This document shows, piece by piece, positions 8,631 to 16,588 of a DNA stretch of 64,000 nt. Within the stretch, counting starts at the first letter, position 1; each line of letters opens with the position of its first letter. This stretch comes from CAWDZK01 sp963807005 (GTDB taxonomy: Bacteria > Actinomycetota > Actinomycetes > JACCUZ01), in NCBI GenBank assembly GCA_963807005.1, contig CAWDZK010000003.1, positions 1-64,000 on the forward strand. The letters run 5' to 3'. The notes beneath the pieces were generated by a model. The model made no database searches, was not told where the DNA came from, and was given only the letters and a program-made list of their open reading frames with translations. Position numbers and translations under genes: made by a program.

Positions 8631-8675
8631 CTACACTCGTGACAGCGCGAGACCCTAGCAGCGGAAGGAGCGCCG

Positions 8676-9227
8676 GTGGACTTCGGCCATGACACCGAGT
8701 GCGCCCTGGCGACCCTGGTCGAGGTGGTGAACAGCGCGCCCGGACCGGGCTCCGACGAGGGCCTGCCGGACGTGGCGGCGCTGGAGGAGCTCGTCGCGCG
8801 GCAGGCGGTCTCCGACACCGGGGAGCTCGGCGAGGACGACCTGGCGGCGGTCCGACGGCTGCGCGACCGGCTGCGCGCCGTGTTCGTCGCCGACGACGAG
8901 GCCACCGCGGTGCAGCTGGTCAACGACCTCATCGCCGACGCGAGGACGACCCCTCGGCTGACCGACCACGACGGCTGGCCGCTGCACGTCCACTACTACG
9001 CGCCGGGCTCCCGGCTGGCGGAGCACCTGGCCGCCGACGGCGGGATGGCGCTGGCGTTCGTGCTCGCGGCCGGCGAGCGGTCCCGGCTGGCGACCTGCGC
9101 CGCGCCGGACTGCGAGCGGGTGCTCGTCGACCTCTCTCGCAACCGGTCGAAGCGGTACTGCGACAGCCGTACCTGCGGCAACCGGCTGCACGTCGCGGCC
9201 TACCGGGCCCGCCAGCGCACCGGCTGA
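8676..9227 (+). CDS. CGNR zinc-finger / ABATE-domain protein
   Basis: The 183-residue protein has an N-terminal all-helical ABATE-type region and a C-terminal CGNR zinc finger: CAAPDCERVLVDLSRNRSKRYCDS followed by CGNRLHVAAYRAR. The four cysteines form the metal site and the basic tail resembles a nucleic-acid-binding segment. Members are predicted transcription regulators found mainly in actinobacteria. The start is GTG at 8676 behind GGAAGGAG. It is divergent from the EamA-hutI operon with 45 bases between starts, so it may regulate that operon; that is inference from position. Confidence 0.88.
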   Translation: MDFGHDTECALATLVEVVNSAPGPGSDEGLPDVAALEELVARQAVSDTGELGEDDLAAVRRLRDRLRAVFVADDEATAVQLVNDLIADARTTPRLTDHDGWPLHVHYYAPGSRLAEHLAADGGMALAFVLAAGERSRLATCAAPDCERVLVDLSRNRSKRYCDSRTCGNRLHVAAYRARQRTG

Positions 9228-9287
9228 CCGGACCGGCCCGACGACCCCCTCCGCCCGGCCCGACGACCCCCGTCCGCCCCGGCTCGC

Positions 9288-9376
9288 CGAGTTGATCACG
9301 TTAACGTGATCAACTCGTACTGACAGCGGCCTGCAGACCGCTGTCAGTCCCCAATGATCACGTTTACGTGATCATT
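9288..9376. repeat. Two related perfect palindromes flanking a stem-loop
   Basis: Between the convergent CGNR and hutU genes lie three inverted repeats in 89 bases. The first (9288-9317) is a perfect 30-base palindrome centred on GATCACGTTAACGTGATC. The third (9353-9376) has 11-base arms and the near-identical core GATCACGTTTACGTGATC. Between them is an unrelated 11-base-arm hairpin. The shared core of the outer two means they are copies of one element. They could be protein-binding sites, bidirectional terminators, or a dispersed intergenic repeat. Confidence 0.8.
9319..9348. terminator. Likely bidirectional terminator hairpin
   Basis: Arms ACTGACAGCGG and CCGCTGTCAGT pair perfectly around the 8-base loop CCTGCAGA. 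It sits midway between the converging stops of the CGNR gene (9227) and hutU (9401). No U-tract follows, as is usual for actinobacterial hairpin terminators, so termination is inferred from position and structure. Confidence 0.55.
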
Positions 9377-9400
9377 TCGCGAAGGCTGGTCAGTGCGGGT

Positions 9401-11083
9401 TCAGGGCTGCCAGGGCGGGGCGTGGGTGCCGTCGAGCATCGGGACCCGGATGCCGACCTCGCGGGCGGCGCGCTCGGCGATCTCGTAGCCCGCGTCCGCG
9501 TGCCGCAGCACCCCGGTGCCCGGGTCGTTGGTGAGCACCCGGGTCACCTTGTCGTACGACGCGTCGGTGCCGTCCGCCACGACCACGACACCCGCGTGGA
9601 TCGACTTCCCGATGCCCACCCCGCCGCCGTGGTGCACCGACACCCAGGTCGCCCCGGATGCGGTGTTGAGCAGGGCGTTGAGGATCGGCCAGTCGGCCAC
9701 CGCGTCGGTGCCGTCCTTCATCCCCTCGGTCTCGCGCTCCGGCGAGGCGACCGACCCGGCGTCCAGGTGGTCCCGGCCGATCACGACCGGTGCCTCGACC
9801 GCACCCGAGGCCACCAGGTCGTTGAACGCCTGCCCGGCGACGTGCCGCTCGCCGTACCCCAGCCAGCAGATCCGCGACGGGAGTCCCTGACCCTTGACCT
9901 TCGCCGCGGCGAAGCGCACCCAGCGCTGCAGCTGGTCGTCGTCCGGGAACGCCTCGAGCACCGCCGTGTCGGTGGCCGCCAGGTCGGTCGCCGAGCCGGA
10001 CAGGCAGGCCCACCGGAACGGGCCGGCACCCCGGGCGAACAGCGGCCTGATGTAGGCCAGCACGAAACCGGGGTAGGCGAAGGCGTCGGCGAAGCCCATG
10101 TCCTGCGCCTGGCCGCGCAGCCCGTTGCCGTAGTCGAACACGACGGCGCCGGCGTGCAGCAGGTCGACCATCGCCCGGCAGTGCACCGCCATGGACTCGC
10201 GGGACCGGTCGACGTACTCCGAGGGCTTGGCCGCCCGCAGCTCCAGCGCCTCCTCGAGCGACATCCCGTGCGGGACGTAGCCGTTGAGGGCGTCGTGCGC
10301 GGAGGTCTGGTCGGTGACGACGTCCGGCACCCAGCCGCGGGCGACGAGCTCCGGCAGGACGTCGGCGCAGTTCGCGACCACCGCGACCGAGAGCGCCCGC
10401 CGCTCCCGCTTGGCCGCCTCCACCCGGGCGATGCCGTCGTCGAGCGAGTCGGCGATCTCGTCGAGGTAGCCGTGCTCGAGGCGTCGCTGCGCGCGCCACG
10501 GGTCGACCTCGATGCACAGGGCGGCGCCGCCGTTGCCGGTGACCGCCAGCGGCTGGGCTCCCCCCATGCCGCCGAGTCCGCCGGTCAGCGTGACGGTCCC
10601 GGCCAGGGTGCCGCCGAAGTGCTGGAGGGCGACCTCCGCGAAGGTGGCGTAGGTGCCCTGCAGGATGCCCTGGGTGCCGATGTAGATCCACGACCCGGCA
10701 GTCATCTGGCCGTACATCATCAGCCCGGCGTCCTCGAGCTCCCGGAAGTGCTCCGGCGTCGCCCAGCGCGGCACCAGCAGGGAGTTCGCGATGAGCACCC
10801 GTGGCGCGCCCTCGTGGGTGCGCACGACGCCTACCGGCTTCCCGGACTGCACCAGCAGGGTGTCGTCCGGGGCCATCTCCCGCAGCGAGGCGACGATCGC
10901 GTCGAACGCCTCCCACGACCGCGCGGCGCGGCCGTTGCCGCCGTACACGACCAGGTCGTCCGGGCGCTCGGCCACCTCCGGGTCGAGGTTGTTGTGCAAC
11001 ATCCGCAGGGCCGCCTCGGCGCCCCACGAACGGCAGGTCATCTCGGTCCCGCGCGGGGCGCGGACGGGTCGGGCTCCTCGCAT
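9401..11083 (-). CDS. hutU: Urocanate hydratase
   Basis: NAD-dependent urocanase converting urocanate to imidazolone-5-propionate, step two of histidine breakdown. The 560-residue product starts MRGARPVRAPRGTEMTCRSW, matching the usual urocanase N-terminus, and continues ALRMLHNNLDPEVAERPDDLVVYGG. Other hallmarks are MTAGSWIYIGTQGILQGTYATF, the NAD-binding GGLGGMGGAQPLA loop and the GPFRWACLSGSATDLAATD segment with the catalytic-site cysteine, plus SVHHGGGVGIG near the C-terminus. The ATG at 11083 is preceded by GGTGGGG; the open frame beyond it is an unneeded extension. It is separated from hutI and hutH by genes on the opposite strand. Confidence 0.97.
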   Translation of the reverse strand: MRGARPVRAPRGTEMTCRSWGAEAALRMLHNNLDPEVAERPDDLVVYGGNGRAARSWEAFDAIVASLREMAPDDTLLVQSGKPVGVVRTHEGAPRVLIANSLLVPRWATPEHFRELEDAGLMMYGQMTAGSWIYIGTQGILQGTYATFAEVALQHFGGTLAGTVTLTGGLGGMGGAQPLAVTGNGGAALCIEVDPWRAQRRLEHGYLDEIADSLDDGIARVEAAKRERRALSVAVVANCADVLPELVARGWVPDVVTDQTSAHDALNGYVPHGMSLEEALELRAAKPSEYVDRSRESMAVHCRAMVDLLHAGAVVFDYGNGLRGQAQDMGFADAFAYPGFVLAYIRPLFARGAGPFRWACLSGSATDLAATDTAVLEAFPDDDQLQRWVRFAAAKVKGQGLPSRICWLGYGERHVAGQAFNDLVASGAVEAPVVIGRDHLDAGSVASPERETEGMKDGTDAVADWPILNALLNTASGATWVSVHHGGGVGIGKSIHAGVVVVADGTDASYDKVTRVLTNDPGTGVLRHADAGYEIAERAAREVGIRVPMLDGTHAPPWQP

Positions 11084-11247
11084 GAGGCCCCACCTTAGGA
11101 CTCCGCCGCCGCGGCCACTCGGCCGTTCGTACCGGTGCATCCGGACGTATCGGGCAGGAGATTGCGCGCGAGCGGCCCATGCCCAGCCGGCCCCCGCTGC
11201 TGGAGCATGGGTCCTTTGTCGGCCAGGTGGGACGGGAGCGAGCGGGC

Positions 11248-11667
11248 GTGACGCGGGAACGGGTGCAGACCTCGCTCGCCGAGGCGGTGGTGCGCGCCCT
11301 GGTGTCGGGGGACGTCCTCACGTTGCAGCGGCTGGTGCACCCCGACGTGCGGGACCACTCCGCCCAGCCCGGCCAGCCACCCGGATGGCCCGGGGTCCGG
11401 GAGCGGGCCATGACCCTGTGCTCGGCCATGCCGGAGAGCGAGGTCATGGTCGACGTCCTGGCCACGACCGGTGACACCGTCCTGGCCCGCGCCGAGCTGG
11501 TCACCCCCCGACGGGAAGCGGGCGCCGCGTCCGGCGCCCCCACGCGCCTCACGGTCGCCCTGGTGCTGAGGTTCGCCGACCGCCTGCTGGCCGAGATGTG
11601 GACCTCCCCCGACCTGGTCGCGGACCGGCCGGTCACCTTCGTCCTGCCGGAACAGGCCGTCCGCTAG
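11248..11667 (+). CDS. NTF2-like / SnoaL-type protein
   Basis: The 139-residue product (from a GTG at 11248 with GGGAG upstream) has the pattern of a small NTF2-fold protein: an N-terminal helix ALVSGDVLTLQRLVHPDVRDHS, a strand-rich core and the closing segment VALVLRFADRLLAEMWTSPDL. SnoaL-like proteins use this cone-shaped fold as an enzyme or a ligand-binding domain. An upstream ATG at 11179 is in frame and would add 23 residues but has no clear ribosome site. It sits alone between hutU and pabC on the opposite strand. No substrate can be assigned. Confidence 0.7.
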   Translation: MTRERVQTSLAEAVVRALVSGDVLTLQRLVHPDVRDHSAQPGQPPGWPGVRERAMTLCSAMPESEVMVDVLATTGDTVLARAELVTPRREAGAASGAPTRLTVALVLRFADRLLAEMWTSPDLVADRPVTFVLPEQAVR

Positions 11668-11701
11668 GCGCCCCGCCGTGGCCCGGGGTCGTAGGAGCCG
11701 G

Positions 11702-12532
11702 TCACGGGTCGACGTCGACCGCGGCGCGCCGGGCGAACTCCTCGGCGGCCGCCACGGTCGCCGGTCCCGGCGCCCCCCCGAGCTCGCGCTGCCCGACAGC
11801 GTGCACGCCTTGCACGTCCCGCGTGGAGGACGTGAGGAACACCTCGCTCGCCGCGTCCAGCGCCGACATCGGCAGGTCGCGCTCGAGCGCACCGGTCCAC
11901 TCGAGCACGAGGGCGCGGGTCACGCCCGCGAGGCACCCTGAGGACAGGGGTGGCGTCACCAGCTCGCCGTCGAGCACCAGGAAAACGTTCGAGCCGGTCC
12001 CCTCGCAGAGCTCGCCGACGGTGTTCGCGAACAGCGCCTCGGTGCCGCCGGCGGCCCTGGCGTGAGCCAGGGCGACCACGTTGTCGGCGTACGACGTGGT
12101 CTTCAGCCCGGCAGTCGCCGCCCGCTCGTTGCGGACCCACGGGACGACGACCGCCTTGGCGGTGGGCGCCCAGGGGCGCAGCGGGGCGACCGCGATCACC
12201 AGGGTGGGCCCGGCGTCCCCGCGCTCGGAGCCGAGCGGGCTGGTGCCACCGGTGAGCGTGATCCGCAGTCGCATCGGCTTCGCCGCCTCGTCCGTGTTGG
12301 CCGCCAGGACGGCAGCGACCGCGGCCCGCAGCTCGGCCTCGGAAGGCGGCGCCAGGCCGAGCCCCGCCGCCGACGCGGCCAGCCGGCGCAGGTGCCGGGT
12401 CAGGGCGAACGGGACCCCGTCGACGACCTTGGCCGTCTCGAAGACGCCGTCCCCGACGGTGAGGCCGTGGTCGAGCACGGACACCCGCGCCTGGTCGAGG
12501 TCGACGACCTCGCCGTTGAGCCACGCCTTCAT
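11702..12532 (-). CDS. pabC: Aminodeoxychorismate lyase-like, class IV aminotransferase fold
   Basis: The 276-residue PLP protein fits fold type IV: N-terminal MKAWLNGEVV, VLDHGLTVGDGVFETAKV, GLKTTSYADNVVALAHARA with the PLP lysine in LKTTSY, and EALFANTVGELCEGTGSNVFLV. PabC releases p-aminobenzoate and pyruvate from 4-amino-4-deoxychorismate. Branched-chain or D-amino-acid aminotransferases share the fold, but the 4-base overlap with a pabB gene upstream favours PabC. The long in-frame extension to 13483 is rejected because it overlaps pabB completely. Confidence 0.88.
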   Translation of the reverse strand: MKAWLNGEVVDLDQARVSVLDHGLTVGDGVFETAKVVDGVPFALTRHLRRLAASAAGLGLAPPSEAELRAAVAAVLAANTDEAAKPMRLRITLTGGTSPLGSERGDAGPTLVIAVAPLRPWAPTAKAVVVPWVRNERAATAGLKTTSYADNVVALAHARAAGGTEALFANTVGELCEGTGSNVFLVLDGELVTPPLSSGCLAGVTRALVLEWTGALERDLPMSALDAASEVFLTSSTRDVQGVHAVGQRELGGAPGPATVAAAEEFARRAAVDVDP

Positions 12533-13593
12533 CGCGCCGGTCCTTCCCGTGTCTGCCCGGTGGCGCCGCGGGCGGCCACCGTGCGCAGCCGGCGCGCCTT
12601 GAGCTCGGTCTCGTCCCACTCGGCCGCGGCGTCCGAGCCCCAGGTGATGCCCGCGCCGGTGCCGAGGTGCAGGGTCCGCTGCCTCCCGGTGCCGGAGCCG
12701 GTCGCCCAGAACGTCCGGATGCCGACCGCCAGGGTCGCACGCTGCCGGTCCGCGTCGACCCAGCCCACCGCCCCGCAGTACGGGCCGCGGGGCACCGGCT
12801 CGAGCGCCCGGATCGCCGCGAGGGCGCTGGACTTCGGCGCGCCGGTCACCGAACCGGGCGGGAACGACGCGGCGAGCAGGTCGGCCCAGCCGGCGTGGGG
12901 GCGCAGCCTGGCCGTCACCGTCGAGACCAGGTGGACCAGGCCCGGGTGCTGCTCGACCGCGGTCAGCGCCGGCACCTCGACCGAGCCGGTGACGGCCACG
13001 GCGCCGAGGTCGTTGCGCACCAGGTCGACGATCATGACGTTCTCTGCCCGGTCCTTGTCGGTCAGCCCGTCGGCCGTCACCGCCGTGCCCTTGATCGGGC
13101 CGGACGACACGAGATCCCGGTCGCGTCGGAGGAACAGCTCGGGCGAGGCAGTCACCACGTCGATGCCCAGGCCGGGCAGGCGGAGGGCGCCGGCGTACGG
13201 CGCGGGGTTGCCCTCGGCCAGCAGCGCCGCGAGGCCGCGCAGGTCGGCGCCGGCGGGCAGCGGCGCACTGAGCACCCGGCAGAGGTTCACCTGGTAGTGG
13301 TCGCCGGCGGCGATCCCGTCGCGGACGGCGGCGACGCCGGCCTGGTACTCCGCCCGGTCGAGGGAGCTGCGCCAGGCCTCGAGCGGTACCCCGGGCCACG
13401 GCGCCTCCGGCGCCGGAGCCTCGCGTACGTCCGTGAAGCGGGCGCAGGCGGTCGTGCCCTCGAAGGTGAGCAGGACCGCCCACCAGCCCCCGCCGTCCAG
13501 GACCGAGGGGTCGTCGCTGACCTCGACGAGTCCGGTGGCCAGCCGGCCGTCGAACCAGGCGTACGGCTGAGCCGAGGCCTCAGTCGAGGGCAC
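12529..13593 (-). CDS. pabB: Aminodeoxychorismate synthase component I-like chorismate-binding enzyme
   Basis: The 354-residue protein carries the chorismate-utilising fold: YQVNLCRVLSAPLPAG, ASPELFLRRDRDLVSSGPIKGTA with the PIKGTA signature, DRAENVMIVDLVRNDLG, and FPPGSVTGAPKSSALAAIRALE. It is shorter than full PabB or TrpE because the N-terminal regulatory lobe is reduced. It would aminate chorismate with ammonia from PabA, which is not in the window. The start is a GTG at 13593 lying inside the last codons of hutH (14-base overlap); pabC follows with a 4-base overlap, so hutH-pabB-pabC reads as one transcript. Confidence 0.9.
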   Translation of the reverse strand: MPSTEASAQPYAWFDGRLATGLVEVSDDPSVLDGGGWWAVLLTFEGTTACARFTDVREAPAPEAPWPGVPLEAWRSSLDRAEYQAGVAAVRDGIAAGDHYQVNLCRVLSAPLPAGADLRGLAALLAEGNPAPYAGALRLPGLGIDVVTASPELFLRRDRDLVSSGPIKGTAVTADGLTDKDRAENVMIVDLVRNDLGAVAVTGSVEVPALTAVEQHPGLVHLVSTVTARLRPHAGWADLLAASFPPGSVTGAPKSSALAAIRALEPVPRGPYCGAVGWVDADRQRATLAVGIRTFWATGSGTGRQRTLHLGTGAGITWGSDAAAEWDETELKARRLRTVAARGATGQTREGPAR

Positions 13594-15121
13594 CGACCGC
13601 CGCCTCGGCCGCCTCGACGAGGTCGGCCAGCATCGCCTCGACCGCGACCAGCTGGTCGGAGACGTTGCGGTCCTCGTCCATCACCGGCACCTCGGACCGG
13701 ACGCGGGCGTGCACCGCGCCGCTGGCCGCGCCCGGACGCGCGACGTCCGCTCGCAGGTCCAGCGCCTGGGAGGCCGCCAGCACCTCGACGGCGAGGACGT
13801 ACCTGACGTTGGCCACCACCTCGCGCAGCTTGCGCATCGAGGTCCACCCCATCGAGACATGGTCCTCCTGGTTGCCGGAGGTCGGGATGGTGTCGACGCT
13901 GCTCGGGTGCGCCAGCACCTTGTTCTCGCTGACCAGCGAGGCCGCCGTGTACTGCGCGATCATGAACCCGGAGTTGGTGCCGGGGCGGCGGGCGAGGAAG
14001 GCCGGCAGGCTGCGCGAGAAGGCCGGGTCGAGCATCCGGTCGGTGCGCCGCTCCGAGATGCTCGCCAGCTCGGCGACCGCCATCGCGAGCATGTCGCCGG
14101 CGAAGGCCAGCGGCTCGCCGTGGAAGTTGCCGGTCGACATGACCTCGCCGTCCGGGACGATCACCGGGTTGTCCACCACCGAGCCGAGCTCGATGTCGAT
14201 CACCCGCCGGGCGTGGGAGTGCACGTCGCGCACCGCGCCGTGCACCTGGGGTGCGCAGCGCAGGCAGTAGGAGTCCTGGACGGCGTGGTCGCTCTCCCGG
14301 TGGCTGGCGACCAGCGGGCTGCCGGACAGCAGGCGGCGCAGGTTCGCCGCGCTGACCAGCTGACCGGGGTGCGGGCGGATGACCTGCACCCGCTCGTCGT
14401 ACGGCTTGTCGGTCCCGAGCAGGGCCTCGACGCTCATGGCGGCCGCGATGTCGGCGACCTTGACGAGCAGGGCGATCTCGTCGACGGCGAGCGCGAGCAG
14501 CACCTGCATGGGCTCGGTCCCGTTGATCAGGGACAGGCCCTCCTTCGGCGCGAGGACCAACGGCTCGACCCCGGCCTCGGCAAGCAGCTCGGCGGCCGGC
14601 CGGCCGCGCAGGTCGGTGTCACCGCGGCGGCGCAGCCGGCCCTCACCGACCAGCGGCTGGGCCAGGTGTGCGAGCTGCGCGAGGTCGCCCGACGCGCCCA
14701 CCGAGCCCTTGCCGGGGATCACCGGCAGCAGGTCGTGCGCGAGCAGCTCGAGCAGCTTGGCGGGCAGCTCGACCCGGACGCCCGAGTAGCCGGCGGTCAG
14801 GGTCCGGGCCCGCAGCAGCAGCAGGCCGCGCACCACGTCGTCGGGCAGTGGCTCGCCCACTCCCGCGCTGTGGGACCGGATCAGCGCCAGCTGCATCCGC
14901 TCGAGGTCGCCGCGACCCACGTGCGTGTCGGCCAGGGCGCCGAAGCCGGTGGTGATGCCGTACATGACGGTGTCCCGGTCGACCGCGTCGGCGACCACGG
15001 CCCGGCTGGGGGCCATCCGCGCCGCGACCCCGTCCCCCAGGACGGCGCCTGCCTGACCGCGGGCCACCGCGACGAGGTCGTCGAGGACGAGGGCTGCACC
15101 GGTCACCGTGACTGTCCGCAT
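13580..15121 (-). CDS. hutH: Histidine ammonia-lyase
   Basis: Deaminates histidine to urocanate, the first step of histidine use. The 513-residue protein contains the self-cyclising MIO triad Ala-Ser-Gly at about residues 143-145 within GKGSVGASGDLAQLAH. Other family features are DTVMYGITTGFG with the catalytic tyrosine, YCLRCAPQVHGA, STGNFHGEPLAF and TSGNQEDHVSMG. The ATG at 15121 gives the usual N-terminus; a TTG three codons earlier is in frame but unnecessary. It begins a minus-strand transcript that runs into pabB and pabC. Its 5' side faces the divergent tRNA cluster. Confidence 0.97.
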   Translation of the reverse strand: MRTVTVTGAALVLDDLVAVARGQAGAVLGDGVAARMAPSRAVVADAVDRDTVMYGITTGFGALADTHVGRGDLERMQLALIRSHSAGVGEPLPDDVVRGLLLLRARTLTAGYSGVRVELPAKLLELLAHDLLPVIPGKGSVGASGDLAQLAHLAQPLVGEGRLRRRGDTDLRGRPAAELLAEAGVEPLVLAPKEGLSLINGTEPMQVLLALAVDEIALLVKVADIAAAMSVEALLGTDKPYDERVQVIRPHPGQLVSAANLRRLLSGSPLVASHRESDHAVQDSYCLRCAPQVHGAVRDVHSHARRVIDIELGSVVDNPVIVPDGEVMSTGNFHGEPLAFAGDMLAMAVAELASISERRTDRMLDPAFSRSLPAFLARRPGTNSGFMIAQYTAASLVSENKVLAHPSSVDTIPTSGNQEDHVSMGWTSMRKLREVVANVRYVLAVEVLAASQALDLRADVARPGAASGAVHARVRSEVPVMDEDRNVSDQLVAVEAMLADLVEAAEAAVGALD

Positions 15122-15182
15122 GGCGGGCAACCTAGTGGTGGCCGAGGGCGCCGACAGGCCCGCCCCCGCGCGGTCGCCCGCT

Positions 15183-15212
15183 TTGGTCGCCGCCTCGCCG
15201 ATCGGCTATGGT
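15183..15212 (+). promoter_or_regulatory. Candidate sigma-A type promoter for the tRNA cluster
   Basis: TTGGTC (15183-15188) and TATGGT (15207-15212) are separated by 18 bases and each match the -35 and -10 consensus at four of six positions. The predicted transcript would start about 40 bases before tRNA-Gly. The call is by pattern and position only. Confidence 0.4.
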
Positions 15213-15256
15213 CTTCCTCGCACGACAGCGTGGCCGTGAGGTCCGCCGTTCGTCGC

Positions 15257-15329
15257 GCGGACGTGGCTCAGTTGGTAGAGCATCACCTTGCCAAGGTGAG
15301 GGTCGCGGGTTCGAATCCCGTCGTCCGCT
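15257..15329 (+). tRNA. tRNA-Gly (anticodon GCC)
   Basis: Acceptor GCGGACG pairs with CGTCCGC; the anticodon loop TTGCCAA carries GCC, and the T-arm GCGGG TTCGAAT CCCGT is canonical. Discriminator is T; CCA is not encoded. It is first of three tRNA genes in one probable transcript. Confidence 0.96.
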
Positions 15330-15361
15330 CGGAGGAACCCCGAGGCTTTCCGGCCTCACTC

Positions 15362-15432
15362 GGTGGAGTGGCCGAGAGGCGAGGCAACGGCCTGCAAAGC
15401 CGTCTACACGGGTTCAAATCCCGTCTCCACCT
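15362..15432 (+). tRNA. tRNA-Cys (anticodon GCA)
   Basis: Acceptor GGTGGAG pairs with CTCCACC; the anticodon stem ACGGC/GCCGT encloses CTGCAAA with anticodon GCA; the T-arm is ACGGG TTCAAAT CCCGT. Discriminator T is the expected identity base for cysteine. It starts 32 bases after tRNA-Gly. Confidence 0.96.
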
Positions 15433-15451
15433 CGAGCACCACCCTTGGCAG

Positions 15452-15526
15452 GGGCGATTGGCGCAGTCTGGCTAGCGCGCTTCCTTGACACGGAAGAGGT
15501 CACAGGTTCAAGTCCTGTATCGCCCA
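15452..15526 (+). tRNA. tRNA-Val (anticodon GAC)
   Basis: Acceptor GGGCGAT pairs with ATCGCCC; anticodon stem CTTCC/GGAAG encloses TTGACAC with anticodon GAC; the T-arm is ACAGG TTCAAGT CCTGT. Discriminator is A. It is the last gene of the cluster and complements the CAC valine tRNA at 5.2 kb. Confidence 0.96.
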
Positions 15527-15549
15527 CCGGCACGACGAGCACGAGGTCT

Positions 15550-15573
15550 GAGGCCCCCTTCGGGGGCCTCTTT
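15550..15573 (+). terminator. Intrinsic terminator of the tRNA cluster
   Basis: A GAGGCCCCC / GGGGGCCTC stem (9 pairs) with a TTC loop is followed by TTT, 23 bases after tRNA-Val. This is one of the few hairpins here with a U-run and is a conventional rho-independent terminator. Confidence 0.9.
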
Positions 15574-16588
15574 CCGTTCCGGCCCGACACTCTCCCGGTC
15601 ACGAGCGGGTCGGCCGGGCAGCTGGCGGCGCCGCGGGTTCCTGGCCCCCCAGGGACGGAGCGCGGCGCCTGACGAGCAGCGTCCATTGGCCGGCCCGGCC
15701 CCGGCGACCGCCGTTGGGGGGACCGGCCGTTCCCCGGCGCACCCGGGTGATGACGCCGCGTCATCCCTGACCGCGCGTGGCCCACGCCCGTCGTGCCGCC
15801 GACGGTCGCGGCGTACGAGGGCCGGCCGTCGGGCTCGACGGCCGGCCCTCGACACCGGTCGGCCCTGGACGGGCCGCCGCCGGACATCAGCGGAGGGGTT
15901 CTGCCGGTGACCGGACCTCCAGCGTCGCCAGTCGCCGGCTCCCCCGGCGATCACCCGTTCGGGTGATGGCCAAGTCTTTGCCGCGCCTGGAGCGGGTCCA
16001 GACCGGACCGCACCCGCCTCGGGTACACGAGGCGGGTGCGGCGGTGCCCACCGGCGAACCTGGGGGGTTGGCGCGCCGGTGGGCGTGAGGACAGCGTCCT
16101 CGCTCGCCGGCCCCGGCCGGTCAAGACACGCCGGTGGGCTGTCGAAGCACGGTGGTGGGTCCGGCCGCCGAGGGGTGCGGCCGGACCCGCCCGACGTGGT
16201 GGTGCCAGCCGGGGCATTCCCGGCGTTTCCGGACCGATGCCCACTCCGGCAAGCGGCCGGCCCCCTCCGCCGGAGGGGCTGGGAGGGGGCCGACCTGGCC
16301 CCGCGCCGTCTGCAGCCGACCCGAGGTTGCCGACACCGTGGCCTTCCTCCGGCGGCGCGTCAACCATCGTTCTGCCGACGGGACGTCCCCTCGGCCTGGA
16401 AAGCGCCAGCGCTCCGGCTCGGCGGCAGGATGGCCTCGCGCCCGGCCGGCGAGCGCCGGCCCACATGCCCTTTCGTCCACCAAGATCCCCCGAACAGGGG
16501 ATGCCGACCAATACGGCGGAATGTCACCCTTGGTGCACAGTCAGTAGCCGAGTCAGAGAATCGCTCGTCGCCGGGAGGGGCACGTCAC
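15574..16588. other. About 1 kb non-coding, hairpin-dense region
   Basis: I see no credible gene between the tRNA terminator and the flp start; open frames here lack ribosome sites and recognisable protein sequence. Instead there are many perfect inverted repeats: 15627-15669 (9-base arms), 15749-15765 (7), 15816-15851 (15, loop 6), 15860-15876 (6), 15950-15967 (7, GTTC loop), 16008-16041 (14, loop 6), 16046-16084 (11), 16087-16101 (6), 16157-16188 (12, loop 8), 16259-16291 (10), 16444-16461 (7), 16485-16502 (6). The arms have different sequences, so it is not one repeat copied. A large structured RNA, a chain of terminators, or protein-binding DNA are all possible. The last 80 bases should hold the flp promoter. 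Confidence 0.7.

Noticed and set aside
12529..13593. Anthranilate synthase component I (TrpE)
   Set aside because: The protein lacks the full N-terminal regulatory lobe and is coupled to a PabC-like gene rather than other trp genes.
15452..16588. tRNA-Val as an integration site for a mobile element
   Set aside because: I saw no repeat of the tRNA 3' end downstream and no integrase, excisionase or phage gene in the window.
15574..16588. CRISPR array
   Set aside because: The repeats here are unrelated hairpins with different arms, not equal direct repeats with spacers, and no cas gene is present.
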